Assembly: GCA_016296885.1 (NCBI GenBank)
Contig: JAEDHT010000038.1
Span: 1 to 15,955 of the forward strand
DNA length: 15,955 nt
Reading direction: 5' to 3'
From: Clostridiaceae bacterium
GTDB lineage: Bacteria > Bacillota > Clostridia > Oscillospirales > Acutalibacteraceae
Both the position numbers and the translations under genes were made by a program. This document shows positions 1-7,508 of this stretch, piece by piece. The number at the start of each line of letters is the position of its first letter. Position 1 is the first letter of the stretch. The notes beneath the pieces were generated by a model. It saw only the letters and a list, made by a program, of their open reading frames with translations, made no database searches and was not told the DNA's origin.

Positions 1-22
1 ACGGCACGCAGGGTGGTGTGAG

Positions 23-42
23 AGGGCGATTAATTTCGCCCT
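23..42. repeat. Short inverted repeat of the GGGCGA...TCGCCC type
   Basis: AGGGCGA (23-29) and TCGCCCT (36-42) form a perfect 7-bp stem around a 6-nt AT-rich loop. Similar 'gtagggcga...tcgcccctac' units are common between genes of gut Clostridia, so this is probably a remnant of a dispersed repeat. No poly-T tract follows, so a terminator role is not supported. The family assignment is from memory. Confidence 0.45.
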
Positions 43-112
43 ACTCGATTTGGTATTTTAAGGCGTGGAAAACACCCCCCCGGTTTCACTGGGGCGAAAG
101 AAAGCCTCCCTT

Positions 113-228
113 GTAAAAAGGGAGGTGGATTTTGCGAAGCAAAAGACGGAGGGATTGTATAGTAAATATATCACAAAATCAACCCCTCAGTCAGCGTTGC
201 TGACAGCTCCCCTTACACAGGAGAGCCT
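113..228. mobile_element. MITE-like dispersed repeat with imperfect terminal inverted repeats
   Basis: The left half begins AGCCTCCCTTGT and runs through AGGGAGGTGG to ACGGAGGGATTGT. The reverse complement of the right half begins AGGCTCTCCTGTGTAAGG and runs through GGAGCTGTCAGC to CTGAGGGGTT. The two halves match imperfectly over roughly 45 bp and flank a short AT-rich centre. This layout (CTCCCTT...GGGAGGTG...GACGGAGGGATTGT...CCCTCAGTCAGC..GCTGACAGCTCCC) is a familiar non-coding repeat in Ruminococcaceae genomes. It encodes nothing and would have to be moved in trans. I see no clear target-site duplication, so the exact ends are approximate. Confidence 0.65.
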
Positions 229-385
229 TATATAACTACCCATTTATGGGTTGCAGTGCGTGCAATGCGATAATGTTATTTTGGTGTCCCCTTTTTTAGG
301 GAGAAATCCGATAATGGTCCCTTATAGGGGCTGTGCAAGCCACCTCTTGAACTGGTGGTCTTGACTTCTACTAATTACGAAGGGA
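229..385. other. Non-coding stretch upstream of pth with small palindromes
   Basis: I see no gene here. The stretch holds three adjacent small hairpins: ACCCATTTATGGGT (238-251), TTGCA/TGCAA (251-265) and a CCCC-T6-AGGG unit near 289-302. It also holds a CCACC...GGTGG pair near 340-358. These look like further eroded intergenic repeats. No convincing sigma-A promoter for pth could be picked out. Confidence 0.4.
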
Positions 386-1006
386 ATGTTTGTTATATTA
401 AATCTGTTTTCTAAGAAAGACAAGTTTGAAAGCTCAGGCAGCGTAGAATATATCGTAGTAGGCTTGGGCAATCCTGATAAAAAATACGAGCGAACAAGGC
501 ATAATGCAGGCTTTATCGCAGTTGATACAATGAGTGAAAAACTCGGATGTGAGCTAAAAACCCTAAAATTTAAGTCCTATTGCACAACCACCACTATATG
601 TGGCAAAAAGGTGCTTTTGATGAAGCCTCAAACATATATGAACAACAGCGGTGAGGCTGTGGTGCAGGCTATGAATTTTTATAAAGTTAATCCACAAAAC
701 GTTATTGTTATCTTAGATGATATCTCGCTTGATGTGGGCAAAATGAGAATTCGCCGAAAAGGCACAGATGGCGGTCAGCGTGGCATGGCTAATATCATTT
801 ATCTATCAGGCAGTGATATGTTCCCCAGAATAAAGCTGGGCATCGGTGCCAAGCCTCATCCCGACTACAATCTGGCGGATTGGGTTCTTTCTAAGTTTAG
901 CGATGATGAATATAAAACGTTGCTTAAAACCTGTGAAAACGCCTTGCCGGCAGTGGAGCATATAATCGCAGGAAATATCGACAAGGCAATGAACCTTTTT
1001 AACTGA
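386..1006 (+). CDS. pth: Peptidyl-tRNA hydrolase
   Basis: This cytosolic enzyme cleaves the ester bond of peptidyl-tRNA released from stalled ribosomes and recycles the tRNA. The 206-aa product has the Pth fold signatures in order: VVGLGNP (24-30), the catalytic His in TRHNAGF (His39), MKPQTYMNNSG (79-88) with the substrate-binding Asn, and LDDISLDVGKMRIR (110-123) with the catalytic Asp. The core starts at about residue 20, so there is a basic N-terminal extension of about 18 residues, as I recall for other clostridial Pth. The usual GGHNG loop reads GGQRG (129-133), so the His and Asn equivalent to E. coli 113/114 are replaced. GAAGGGA lies almost against the ATG, an unusually tight ribosome site, but no better in-frame start is visible. 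It leads a four-gene plus-strand block. Confidence 0.95.
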   Translation: MFVILNLFSKKDKFESSGSVEYIVVGLGNPDKKYERTRHNAGFIAVDTMSEKLGCELKTLKFKSYCTTTTICGKKVLLMKPQTYMNNSGEAVVQAMNFYKVNPQNVIVILDDISLDVGKMRIRRKGTDGGQRGMANIIYLSGSDMFPRIKLGIGAKPHPDYNLADWVLSKFSDDEYKTLLKTCENALPAVEHIIAGNIDKAMNLFN

Positions 1007-1016
1007 TCAAACAGGA

Positions 1017-1715
1017 GTGATTTATATAAATAACCTCATTTCGATAAGCCCACGTCTTGCCCTCTGCGGAGAGTTTGTGAGGCATGGTGTTAAGGTGGCA
1101 GATATCGGCACAGACCATGCTTATCTGCCTGTTTATCTGGCACAGCAGGGAAAAATAATCTCTGCTATTGCGGCAGACCTAAGGGAAGGCCCCCTGCAAC
1201 GGGGAGAGGCAAATATACAAAAATATGAGTTATCATCTATTATAACCACAAGGCTTTCTGATGGATTGCAGAGCATAAAAGCTGATGAAGCAGACGATAT
1301 CATCATAGCCGGCATGGGCGGTGAATTGATAGTAAAGATCATATCAGAGGCACAGTGGCTCAGAAGCGATAGCAAAAGGCTGATACTTCAGCCTATGTCA
1401 CGTTCGGAGGTTCTGCGTGAATATATATATGCCAATGGTTATGAGATAGAAAAAGAAAAGTGTGTGTTGTCAGAGGGCAGGGTGTATTCTGTGATGCTCG
1501 TTGCCTTTTCGAACAAGTTAAGAGAGCTTACAGATTTAGAAAAGCATTTGGGAAGTATCAATCCTAATGACAACAAAGAGCTCTTTAGAGCTTATGCAGA
1601 AAAGGTGATATATCATCTTACAAACAAGCTAAAAGGTATCAAACCTGACGAAGATAATAACGAACACACTAGAGTTACAACAGTTTTAGAACAAATTAAG
1701 GAGATGCTAATATGA
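1017..1715 (+). CDS. trmK: tRNA (adenine22-N1)-methyltransferase
   Basis: TrmK transfers a methyl group from S-adenosylmethionine to N1 of A22 in the tRNA D-arm. The 232-aa product starts with the family's 'SPRL' segment, followed by the SAM-binding motif VADIGTDHAYLPVYL (27-41). A second Rossmann motif, IIIAGMGGELI, follows, then QPMSRSEVLREY and a charged helical C-terminal tail, as expected for TrmK. The gene begins 10 nt after pth ends and its stop overlaps the next start in ATGA, so co-transcription is likely. The start is odd. GTG at 1017 sits inside the only Shine-Dalgarno-like run (AGGAG, 1013-1017), no ATG/TTG lies in frame before the conserved core, and an in-frame ATA lies 8 nt after the AGGAG. 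The start call is uncertain; the function is secure. Confidence 0.9.
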   Translation: MIYINNLISISPRLALCGEFVRHGVKVADIGTDHAYLPVYLAQQGKIISAIAADLREGPLQRGEANIQKYELSSIITTRLSDGLQSIKADEADDIIIAGMGGELIVKIISEAQWLRSDSKRLILQPMSRSEVLREYIYANGYEIEKEKCVLSEGRVYSVMLVAFSNKLRELTDLEKHLGSINPNDNKELFRAYAEKVIYHLTNKLKGIKPDEDNNEHTRVTTVLEQIKEMLI

Positions 1716-2464
1716 GCCAAGTGCGTGATTTTTATGACTTTATAGACAGCTTTGCACCTTTTGATACTGCTATGGATTTTGACAATGTGGGATTGCTGAT
1801 TGGCGATAAAAATCAGATAGTGAAAAATGTGCTTGTTGCACTCGATATTACCAAAGAAGTGATAGACGAAGCAAAGCGCCTGGATGCACAGCTTATCATC
1901 ACGCATCACCCGATAATCTTTAACCCAATGAAAAGAATACCGTCAGATGACCTGAGATATCAGCTGATAATTTCGCAGATATCAGTAATCAGTGCCCACA
2001 CCAATCTCGATCTGGCACAGCCTTTCGGCGTGAACACAGCTCTTGCAGATGCACTCGAACTGAAAAATCAAGCAATCATCGAGCCATCCCTGCCAATCGT
2101 GACAGGTACACTTCCACATGAAATGAACGCAGAAGAATTTCAGGAATATGTGTCCCTTAAGCTCTCGAATCCACGTGTGCGTTCTAATTATAATAAAATT
2201 CAAAAGAATATTTCCACAGTGGCAGTGGGTGGCGGAGCCTGCGGAGAGTTTGTGGGGCTTATAGCACAAAGCGGTATAGACGCCTTCGTTACAGGTGAGA
2301 TAAAGCACCATGAGTTCTTGATGGCGATTGATGATGGCTTGCTTGCGGTGGATGCCGGACATTATTACACAGAGAATGTTGTAATCAAGCCACTTGCAAA
2401 TAAGCTGGCAGAGCATTTTTGTGATGTAAAAGTGCATATAAGCACAGTCGAAAACGACTATTAA
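1712..2464 (+). CDS. Nif3-like dinuclear metal centre protein (GTP cyclohydrolase I type 2 family)
   Basis: This conserved cytosolic protein forms a toroidal hexamer with two metal ions per subunit. Members have been linked to GTP cyclohydrolase-like or phosphoesterase activity, but the physiological role is unsettled. At 250 aa it is the short form (like E. coli YbgI), without the inserted middle domain of the ~370-aa Bacillus YqfO form. All expected metal ligands are visible: the His pair in ITHHPIIF (65-66), His96 and Asp100 in AHTNLD, and His217/Glu221 in GHYYTENVV. Its ATG overlaps the trmK stop by 4 nt (ATGA), so translation is probably coupled. A trmK neighbour is usual in Firmicutes. 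Confidence 0.92.
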   Translation: MSQVRDFYDFIDSFAPFDTAMDFDNVGLLIGDKNQIVKNVLVALDITKEVIDEAKRLDAQLIITHHPIIFNPMKRIPSDDLRYQLIISQISVISAHTNLDLAQPFGVNTALADALELKNQAIIEPSLPIVTGTLPHEMNAEEFQEYVSLKLSNPRVRSNYNKIQKNISTVAVGGGACGEFVGLIAQSGIDAFVTGEIKHHEFLMAIDDGLLAVDAGHYYTENVVIKPLANKLAEHFCDVKVHISTVENDY

Positions 2465-2544
2465 AATTGATAAAAAGTAATGAGAAAGGGACAGCGACAA
2501 TAAATTTGGACTTGAAACATTTTATCGTTGCTTTGTGAATAGAT

Positions 2545-3351
2545 ATGTCTGATGTTTTAAGATGCCCTGTGTGTGGCATGACGATAAAAAGATGTGAAAA
2601 CTCACTCAAATGTGAAAACAACCACTCTTTTGATATCTCAAAAGAAGGCTATGTCAATCTGCTGAGCAGAAGCCACAAATCCGGCGAAAACACAGGCGAC
2701 AACAGAAAGATGGCTGTATCAAGACGTGACTTTCTCAATAAAAACTATTATATATCATTGGCACAGGCGATATCAGATGTGATGACTAAATACAACGTGA
2801 ATGGCAATGCCCTCGATATATGCTGTGGCGAGGGATATTATACCCAGCAGGTGATGCAAAATCATCCTGATATCAGCTACTATGGCTTTGACCTCTCCAA
2901 AGAGATGGTGAGGCTTGCCGCCAAGAGAAAATGCGGAGCAAATTTTTTTGTTGCCAATATAGCCGATATCCCTATATGCGATGATAGTGTAGACTTTGCT
3001 TTTCATTTGTTTGCACCGTTTCACTGTGGTGAGTTTTATCGCATTATGAAGCGGAGTGGTGTGTTGGTTACCGTGGTGCCTGGCAGTGAGCATCTATATG
3101 GATTAAAAGAGCTGATGTATGACTCGCCCTACAAAAATGATGAGAAAGCTCCCGATGTAGGCGACTTTAAGATTATAGAAAAAATCAAGGTTTCATCTAC
3201 CGTTACCCTGCAAAACAATGAAGACATAATGTCGCTTGCGATGATGACACCTTATTTTTATCACACACCGTCTAAAGGTCTTGCAAAGCTCAGCCAAACA
3301 AACGAGCTTTGCACAGAAATAGAATTTGTGATTATAGTTTGCCAAAAATGA
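2545..3351 (+). CDS. RlmA-like 23S rRNA (guanine-N1)-methyltransferase
   Basis: This predicted SAM-dependent enzyme methylates N1 of a guanine in 23S rRNA domain II (G745 for RlmA-I, G748 for the macrolide-resistance type RlmA-II). The N-terminus has the family zinc finger: Cys7, Cys10, Cys23 and His27 (CPVC...CENNH), followed by SFDISKEGYVNLL. The SAM motif is ALDICCGEGYY (89-99) and a later YGFDLSKEM strand-loop binds the SAM ribose. At 268 aa it is of normal length. The gene lies 80 nt after the Nif3 gene, with no strong Shine-Dalgarno (only a weak GTGA), and ends at a strong terminator. I cannot tell the I and II subtypes apart from sequence alone. Confidence 0.88.
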   Translation: MSDVLRCPVCGMTIKRCENSLKCENNHSFDISKEGYVNLLSRSHKSGENTGDNRKMAVSRRDFLNKNYYISLAQAISDVMTKYNVNGNALDICCGEGYYTQQVMQNHPDISYYGFDLSKEMVRLAAKRKCGANFFVANIADIPICDDSVDFAFHLFAPFHCGEFYRIMKRSGVLVTVVPGSEHLYGLKELMYDSPYKNDEKAPDVGDFKIIEKIKVSSTVTLQNNEDIMSLAMMTPYFYHTPSKGLAKLSQTNELCTEIEFVIIVCQK

Positions 3352-3359
3352 TAAAAAAT

Positions 3360-3405
3360 AACTTCCTGAAGTGATTTCAAATTCTCTTCAGGAAGTTTTT
3401 GTTTT
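3360..3405. terminator. Bidirectional rho-independent terminator
   Basis: A perfect 12-bp stem, AACTTCCTGAAG (3360-3371) and CTTCAGGAAGTT (3386-3397), encloses a 14-nt loop and is followed by TTTTGTTTTATT on the plus strand. On the minus strand the same stem is followed by ATTTTTTAT. It therefore ends both the RlmA operon and the convergent lipoprotein gene. Confidence 0.92.
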
Positions 3406-3414
3406 ATTGTGTGT

Positions 3415-4695
3415 TTATTGTCCGTTGTCTTCTACAAGGAACTCACTGCTACAATAGCCTTCGTTTCCGTCTTCTGTTTTAACTCTAAACCATCCGTTGC
3501 CAAGATCTTCCACAAGCTCTATTCTTTGCTGATCCATCAGGCTACCGATTATGTTGTCGGTCTTTTCGGGTGTGCTTCTGAGAGATAAACCGTCATCAGA
3601 TTTTACACGATAATATCTTGTGCCATCTTGTGATGATGTGGAAGAAACGTCTGTAGGTTCTTCATCTGTGTCGGAAGACTCTTCGGAATCAGTATTTTCT
3701 GTGTCTGACTCGCTGTTGTCAGATGTTGTATCTGCATCGGAAGCAATATCACTATCGGTCATACTGTCAGTATCTGATGTGTCGCTGTCGCTAGATTCGG
3801 AATAATCGCCTGTAAGCTCAGGATACATAGAAACCACCATAAATTCGACTGCGGAAAGGATCGTGTTGCCCTGCCTTTGCATTGAAGATGGCTCCATCTC
3901 GAAGATGTTACCCTCGTTGAGTGCATATAGCTTGCTCAATGTTTCGTGGCTTTCAAGCTTTTGCTTTACTCCCGGAGCGCAGAAGATGAATTTTGGATTT
4001 TGCATCTTGAGGGTGGTGGCATCTAATATAGAATTAATAGCACCGGCTCCTACGTTTGTGGTCTTTGTGTATTCTATCAAATTGCTTGCAAATGAATCAC
4101 CGGTTACCAGCTTAACATCATCGCCCTCTACATCATATATATAGCAGGCAGTGTTTACAATTTGTGAATCAGGTATCTGTCGGTTAAGCTCATCTATAGA
4201 AGAAAAAAGATTTTCTATCTTTTTCTCACCGTTTGCTCTGCCGGTGGTGTTGCCCTCAAAGACAGCCGAAATATTGCTGTACATTCTGGTGAGCTCATCA
4301 CGTGTGGTTGCATTTGTGAGAGATAGAACCTTGATGCCCGATTGCTCAAGCTTAGTCTTGTCATCAGCAGTGAGCTTATCATCAGCAATTACCACATCAC
4401 ATCCCAATCCCACTATAGCCTCGATATCGGGCGCACTGCTTGTTCCGATAGATGGTATTAGGGATATTGTGTTTTGGTCGCAATCTTCACTTCGGGCTGA
4501 TATCATTGTGCTGTAGCCACAGGCTATTATGATATCAGCGGCACTCTCACTAAGACACACTACAGTGTCCGGTTTTTCGCCAATCACCACATTGCCGATT
4601 GTAACAGGATAATCGTCGTGGTTGTTAAATCCGCTGCAACTGCATAATGAAAACAGTATGCATGATATTAATATTAATGGTAACGCCTTTTTCAT
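3415..4695 (-). CDS. Lipoprotein: BtuF-like ABC substrate-binding domain plus acidic linker and SH3b domain
   Basis: The 426-aa product starts with a lipoprotein signal (KK, hydrophobic stretch, lipobox LCSC with lipidated Cys20), so it should be anchored to the outer face of the membrane. Residues of about 35-300 match the cobalamin/iron-siderophore binding fold: TVVCLSESAADIIIACGY, then IGTSSAPDIEAIVGLGCDVVIA and DELTRMYSNI. A low-complexity Ser/Asp/Glu/Thr linker of roughly 50 residues follows. The end is a bacterial SH3 domain (YYRVKSDDGLSLRSTPE ... GWFRVKTEDGNEGYC) that may touch the cell wall. No permease or ATPase for vitamin or siderophore uptake lies nearby, so it may serve a distant transporter or act as a wall-associated sensor. 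I chose the ATG at 4695, 8 nt after AAGGA, over the ATG at 4704 that overlaps that ribosome site. Confidence 0.82.
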   Translation of the reverse strand: MKKALPLILISCILFSLCSCSGFNNHDDYPVTIGNVVIGEKPDTVVCLSESAADIIIACGYSTMISARSEDCDQNTISLIPSIGTSSAPDIEAIVGLGCDVVIADDKLTADDKTKLEQSGIKVLSLTNATTRDELTRMYSNISAVFEGNTTGRANGEKKIENLFSSIDELNRQIPDSQIVNTACYIYDVEGDDVKLVTGDSFASNLIEYTKTTNVGAGAINSILDATTLKMQNPKFIFCAPGVKQKLESHETLSKLYALNEGNIFEMEPSSMQRQGNTILSAVEFMVVSMYPELTGDYSESSDSDTSDTDSMTDSDIASDADTTSDNSESDTENTDSEESSDTDEEPTDVSSTSSQDGTRYYRVKSDDGLSLRSTPEKTDNIIGSLMDQQRIELVEDLGNGWFRVKTEDGNEGYCSSEFLVEDNGQ

Positions 4696-4752
4696 TGTTA
4701 TCATCCTTTATCTTAATATTTCTATAAATGTGCAAATTTCTCAATTTTATTA

Positions 4753-4781
4753 ATTGTAAAACATTTTTCTGCTTTAGTCAA
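4753..4781 (-). promoter_or_regulatory. Sigma-A-type promoter of the lipoprotein gene
   Basis: Read on the minus strand, TTGACT (4781-4776), a 17-nt spacer and TACAAT (4758-4753) form a near-consensus promoter about 58 nt upstream of the lipoprotein start. Confidence 0.8.
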
Positions 4782-4826
4782 CATTTTTCTACCCGATTTC
4801 TGTGTCTGTGGCTTTCTAAATGGGCA

Positions 4827-4868
4827 TAAAAAACCACGCTAAGCTCCGGTTATCGAAGTTTAGCGTGG
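4827..4868 (-). terminator. Rho-independent terminator of the ABC-2 exporter operon
   Basis: On the minus strand CCACGCTAA (4868-4860) pairs perfectly with TTAGCGTGG (4842-4834). CTTCG/CGGAG-like pairing continues inside the loop, and TTTTTT (about 4833-4828) follows directly. It lies just after the permease stop. Confidence 0.88.
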
Positions 4869-4876
4869 CTGTTTGA

Positions 4877-6478
4877 TTAAAGTTCTTCAAAAATTCTTGT
4901 GCCTTTGATTTTTATCCACTTGTTAAGCAACAGGCTTGATATAAGCAATACAACATCTACTATCACGAGATAGATTATAGGGTTTACAGATTTCAGTAGG
5001 TAATTTACCGCTATAATGGCGAAGACTATTGCCCATCCTGAGAAAAGCGTAAGCGTTACGCTCATGCCTTGCTTTATAGGCACAGCCTCATTGGTCCATT
5101 CTAAGTTTGGCTTTTTTAGATTGAGAGTTAAACCCAGTGCGCTTATAAAGGATATAAAGCAAAATGCAGTAACTATCATGCACAATGTTGTTATCACGTC
5201 TATTTTAAGGGAGATAGCAATCAGTGCTGTGCAGATTACAGTTGGCACTGTGTTGATGAGAATATGCATTTTTTGCTTTGCATGGAGTATTTGCAATGTG
5301 TCTACAGGGAGTGACTGTGCTATCCAGATATGCTTGCCCTCCAGCGAGATAGACGGAGCGGATATTACGTTTGTTGATATGAGCATTAGTATAACTGCCA
5401 ATGCAATCACCGGCAACATATTTTCAAAACCCTTTAGCTCGACAGAAATTAAACTAAGTAGCATATTAATATCATTAGCCTTGATAAGTGCCGCCACTGC
5501 TACCACAACCATTATGAGAATACCAAGTCCGTTATTTAGCATATATGTGGGGCTTGATACAAAGCGTCGCAGTTCTTTTTTTAGGAGCGCATTTTTTTGA
5601 TTTGATGCTTTTATTGATTTTTCTTTATAAGCAGTTTTTTTGGTGCTGGTGTTAGATGTAATAATTTTAATGAAACTGCGTGAGAGTATGAGTATGCATA
5701 TAGCAAAAAGAGTTACAGTGATAGCTGTAAAAATAAGCAAAGAAATTATGTTTCCACTAGCCCCAAGTCCAAGATGATATATAGGTAACGCCCAGCTTTT
5801 GATAGCCTTGCTAACCTCGTCGCTATACATTATCAGAGATTGCAATAGTGAATTAATCTTGAAATACACAAAATAGTATATACCAAGAAAAGCAACAGAT
5901 AGAATAACTGTGATAAAGCTTTTATTTTTTAGCTTGCCGGATATTAACGCCACCACATAGCCCAATGCGCAAGTAAGCACTGTTACAAACGCAGATAATA
6001 TGAATGTGAGCAATATAGAAAAACCGATTGAGTCAGCTTTCCAGCCGGTTTTTACGCCGTATTGCAAAAATGTCGGTACCCACACTAAAGAGGTATATAG
6101 CAGACTCATAGCATACACACTGCTCATTCTTACAAACAGTATTTGTGACGGCTTAATAGGCATAGATAACAGCAAATCATTGTCTTTAGCATGATACAAT
6201 CCTGCAAAGGTGTTGAAAACACTGCCAAATGTGCCTAAGGCAATCGCCATCATTCCCATAAGGGAGAAAAAGAGCCAATCTTGATTCAGGGGTAACAGTG
6301 CATCTGTGAGCATCTCGGCAGTGCCATAAAAAATCATACCCACAGAAAAGAACACAAACGCAAACAAAAGAATGAAACCTATTATACCGCCCTTAGAGCG
6401 TATTTTACCGGTTTTTTTGTCCTGAAAATAAAGAGCGTTTATCTCCAGAAACTGTTTTTTAAACAGAGCACGCATCAT
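4877..6478 (-). CDS. ABC-2-type exporter permease
   Basis: The 533-aa integral membrane protein has about twelve strongly hydrophobic segments. Examples are IIGFILLFAFVFFSVGMIF near the N-terminus and IYLVIVDVVLLISSLLL near the C-terminus. Basic cytosolic loops separate them (for example KKTAYKEKSIKASNQKN). There is no ATP-binding motif. The start ATG follows GGAGG by 10 nt and lies 6 nt after the ATPase gene, so the two proteins form one transporter. The segment DNDLLLSMPIKPSQILFVR resembles large Firmicute ABC-2 permeases used in drug, bacteriocin or lipid-perturbation export. The substrate cannot be read from sequence. It could confer self-protection to the adjacent peptide locus, but its own promoter and terminator suggest an independent unit. 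Confidence 0.85.
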   Translation of the reverse strand: MMRALFKKQFLEINALYFQDKKTGKIRSKGGIIGFILLFAFVFFSVGMIFYGTAEMLTDALLPLNQDWLFFSLMGMMAIALGTFGSVFNTFAGLYHAKDNDLLLSMPIKPSQILFVRMSSVYAMSLLYTSLVWVPTFLQYGVKTGWKADSIGFSILLTFILSAFVTVLTCALGYVVALISGKLKNKSFITVILSVAFLGIYYFVYFKINSLLQSLIMYSDEVSKAIKSWALPIYHLGLGASGNIISLLIFTAITVTLFAICILILSRSFIKIITSNTSTKKTAYKEKSIKASNQKNALLKKELRRFVSSPTYMLNNGLGILIMVVVAVAALIKANDINMLLSLISVELKGFENMLPVIALAVILMLISTNVISAPSISLEGKHIWIAQSLPVDTLQILHAKQKMHILINTVPTVICTALIAISLKIDVITTLCMIVTAFCFISFISALGLTLNLKKPNLEWTNEAVPIKQGMSVTLTLFSGWAIVFAIIAVNYLLKSVNPIIYLVIVDVVLLISSLLLNKWIKIKGTRIFEEL

Positions 6479-6484
6479 AAAGCA

Positions 6485-7189
6485 TCAGTCCTCCAGTTCA
6501 AGAAATACAGATTCCAGCGAATCGTCACCCTTAACATCTTCCATAGTGCCTGATTTTATCAGTTGACCACCTTTTATTATCGCAACCTTATCGCAGAGCT
6601 TTTCGGCTACCTCCAGCACGTGTGTGGAGAAAAAGATGGCTCCGCCTCTGTTGCAGATATCACGCATAATTTCTTTCAGCGTATGAGATGCTTTAGGGTC
6701 AAGTCCAACAAATGGCTCATCCATGATAATGAGCTTGGGGTCGTGTATCAGGGCAGATATCACGGCCAGCTTTTGCTTCATACCGTGCGAATATGCTGAT
6801 ATGGGCTGTGCCAAATCAGATGTCAGACCAAAGTCATCTGCATATTGGCGGATTTTCTTTTGTCTGTCCTCAGCAGATACACCAAATATATCTGCTATGA
6901 AGTTGAGATAGCCTATGCCTGTCATAAAATCGTATAAATCAGGATTATCGGGTATATAGGCTATTTTCTTTTTGCAGGATATTGGGTCTTTCTTGATAGA
7001 AGTATTGTCTATATATATTTCGCCTTCGTCGAACTTAAGAATACCGGTTACGCTTTTGAGGGTGGTGGTTTTGCCGGCTCCGTTGTGACCGATAAATCCA
7101 TATATTTCACCCGGTCGAATGTGCAGTGAGAGATTATCTACCGCTTTTTTATCACCATATGTTTTTGTCAAATTTTCTATTCTAAGCAT
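6485..7189 (-). CDS. ABC transporter ATP-binding protein (partner of the ABC-2 permease)
   Basis: The 234-aa nucleotide-binding subunit has Walker A GHNGAGKTT (34-42), a Q-loop region in KKKIAYIPDNPDLYDFMT, the signature SHGMKQKLAVISAL, Walker B LIIMDEPFVGLD, and the switch His in FFSTH. ATP hydrolysis would drive the adjacent permease. The PDNPDLYD-type Q-loop and GMKQK signature are typical of the drug/lantibiotic-immunity type ABC exporters (CcmA/BcrA-like). The start ATG follows AAGGAGG by 10 nt. It is the first gene of a two-gene operon. Confidence 0.93.
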   Translation of the reverse strand: MLRIENLTKTYGDKKAVDNLSLHIRPGEIYGFIGHNGAGKTTTLKSVTGILKFDEGEIYIDNTSIKKDPISCKKKIAYIPDNPDLYDFMTGIGYLNFIADIFGVSAEDRQKKIRQYADDFGLTSDLAQPISAYSHGMKQKLAVISALIHDPKLIIMDEPFVGLDPKASHTLKEIMRDICNRGGAIFFSTHVLEVAEKLCDKVAIIKGGQLIKSGTMEDVKGDDSLESVFLELED

Positions 7190-7220
7190 AAATAGCTTGC
7201 CTCCTTAATTAGAGATTTGG

Positions 7221-7275
7221 GTTGATTATAACGTCAACTATTTAAAATTATAGGACCACGTATTTAAAAAGTCAA
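7221..7275 (-). promoter_or_regulatory. Promoter of the ABC-2 exporter operon with an operator-like palindrome
   Basis: On the minus strand TTGACT (7275-7270), a 17-nt spacer and TATAAT (7252-7247) make a near-consensus promoter. At about +2 to +20 lies GTTGA-N8-TCAAC (7221-7238, a 5-bp inverted repeat), well placed for a repressor. No regulator gene is visible in the window. Confidence 0.75.
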
Positions 7276-7302
7276 TAGCTTGGCTCTCCCCACCCGGTGC
7301 AA

Positions 7303-7324
7303 GGATTTCGAAAGGATTTCGAAA
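7303..7324. repeat. Tandem 11-bp repeat containing the palindrome TTTCGAAA
   Basis: GGATTTCGAAA occurs twice back to back (7303-7313 and 7314-7324). Each copy contains the 8-bp palindrome TTTCGAAA, and the period of 11 bp is about one helical turn. It lies between the divergent promoters of the exporter operon and peptide 1. A protein-binding site is possible; chance duplication cannot be excluded. Confidence 0.5.
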
Positions 7325-7434
7325 AGATATGTTATTAAGAATATTCCTGTTGCCCGACAGATAGTATTCAATTGAGCAATAAAAATAGATACCTTATACA
7401 GAAAAAGCAAGAAAAAATATAACTAGAAAAATTC

Positions 7435-7459
7435 TTTACAGGCAATATTATGTTATAAT
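7435..7459 (+). promoter_or_regulatory. Extended -10 promoter for precursor peptide 1
   Basis: TGTTATAAT (7451-7459) is a perfect extended -10 (TG-n-TATAAT). A TTTACA at 7435-7440 looks like a -35 box but is only 13 nt away, too close for standard spacing. The extended -10 probably carries recognition. It lies 49 nt before the peptide 1 start. Confidence 0.65.
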
Positions 7460-7508
7460 TGTTATGCATAATTGTATGTAGGTATTGTAACATAGGGAGG
7501 TTAATAAA

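Noticed and set aside
1..385. Possible CRISPR array or tRNA in the repeat-rich start of the window
   Set aside because: The repeats are inverted halves of one element rather than evenly spaced direct repeats, and no cloverleaf with a T-loop (GTTCGA-type) is seen.
3620..3805. Plus-strand Ser/Val-rich open frame within the lipoprotein region
   Set aside because: It is the mirror of the repetitive acidic linker codons on the minus strand, with no ribosome site or promoter.
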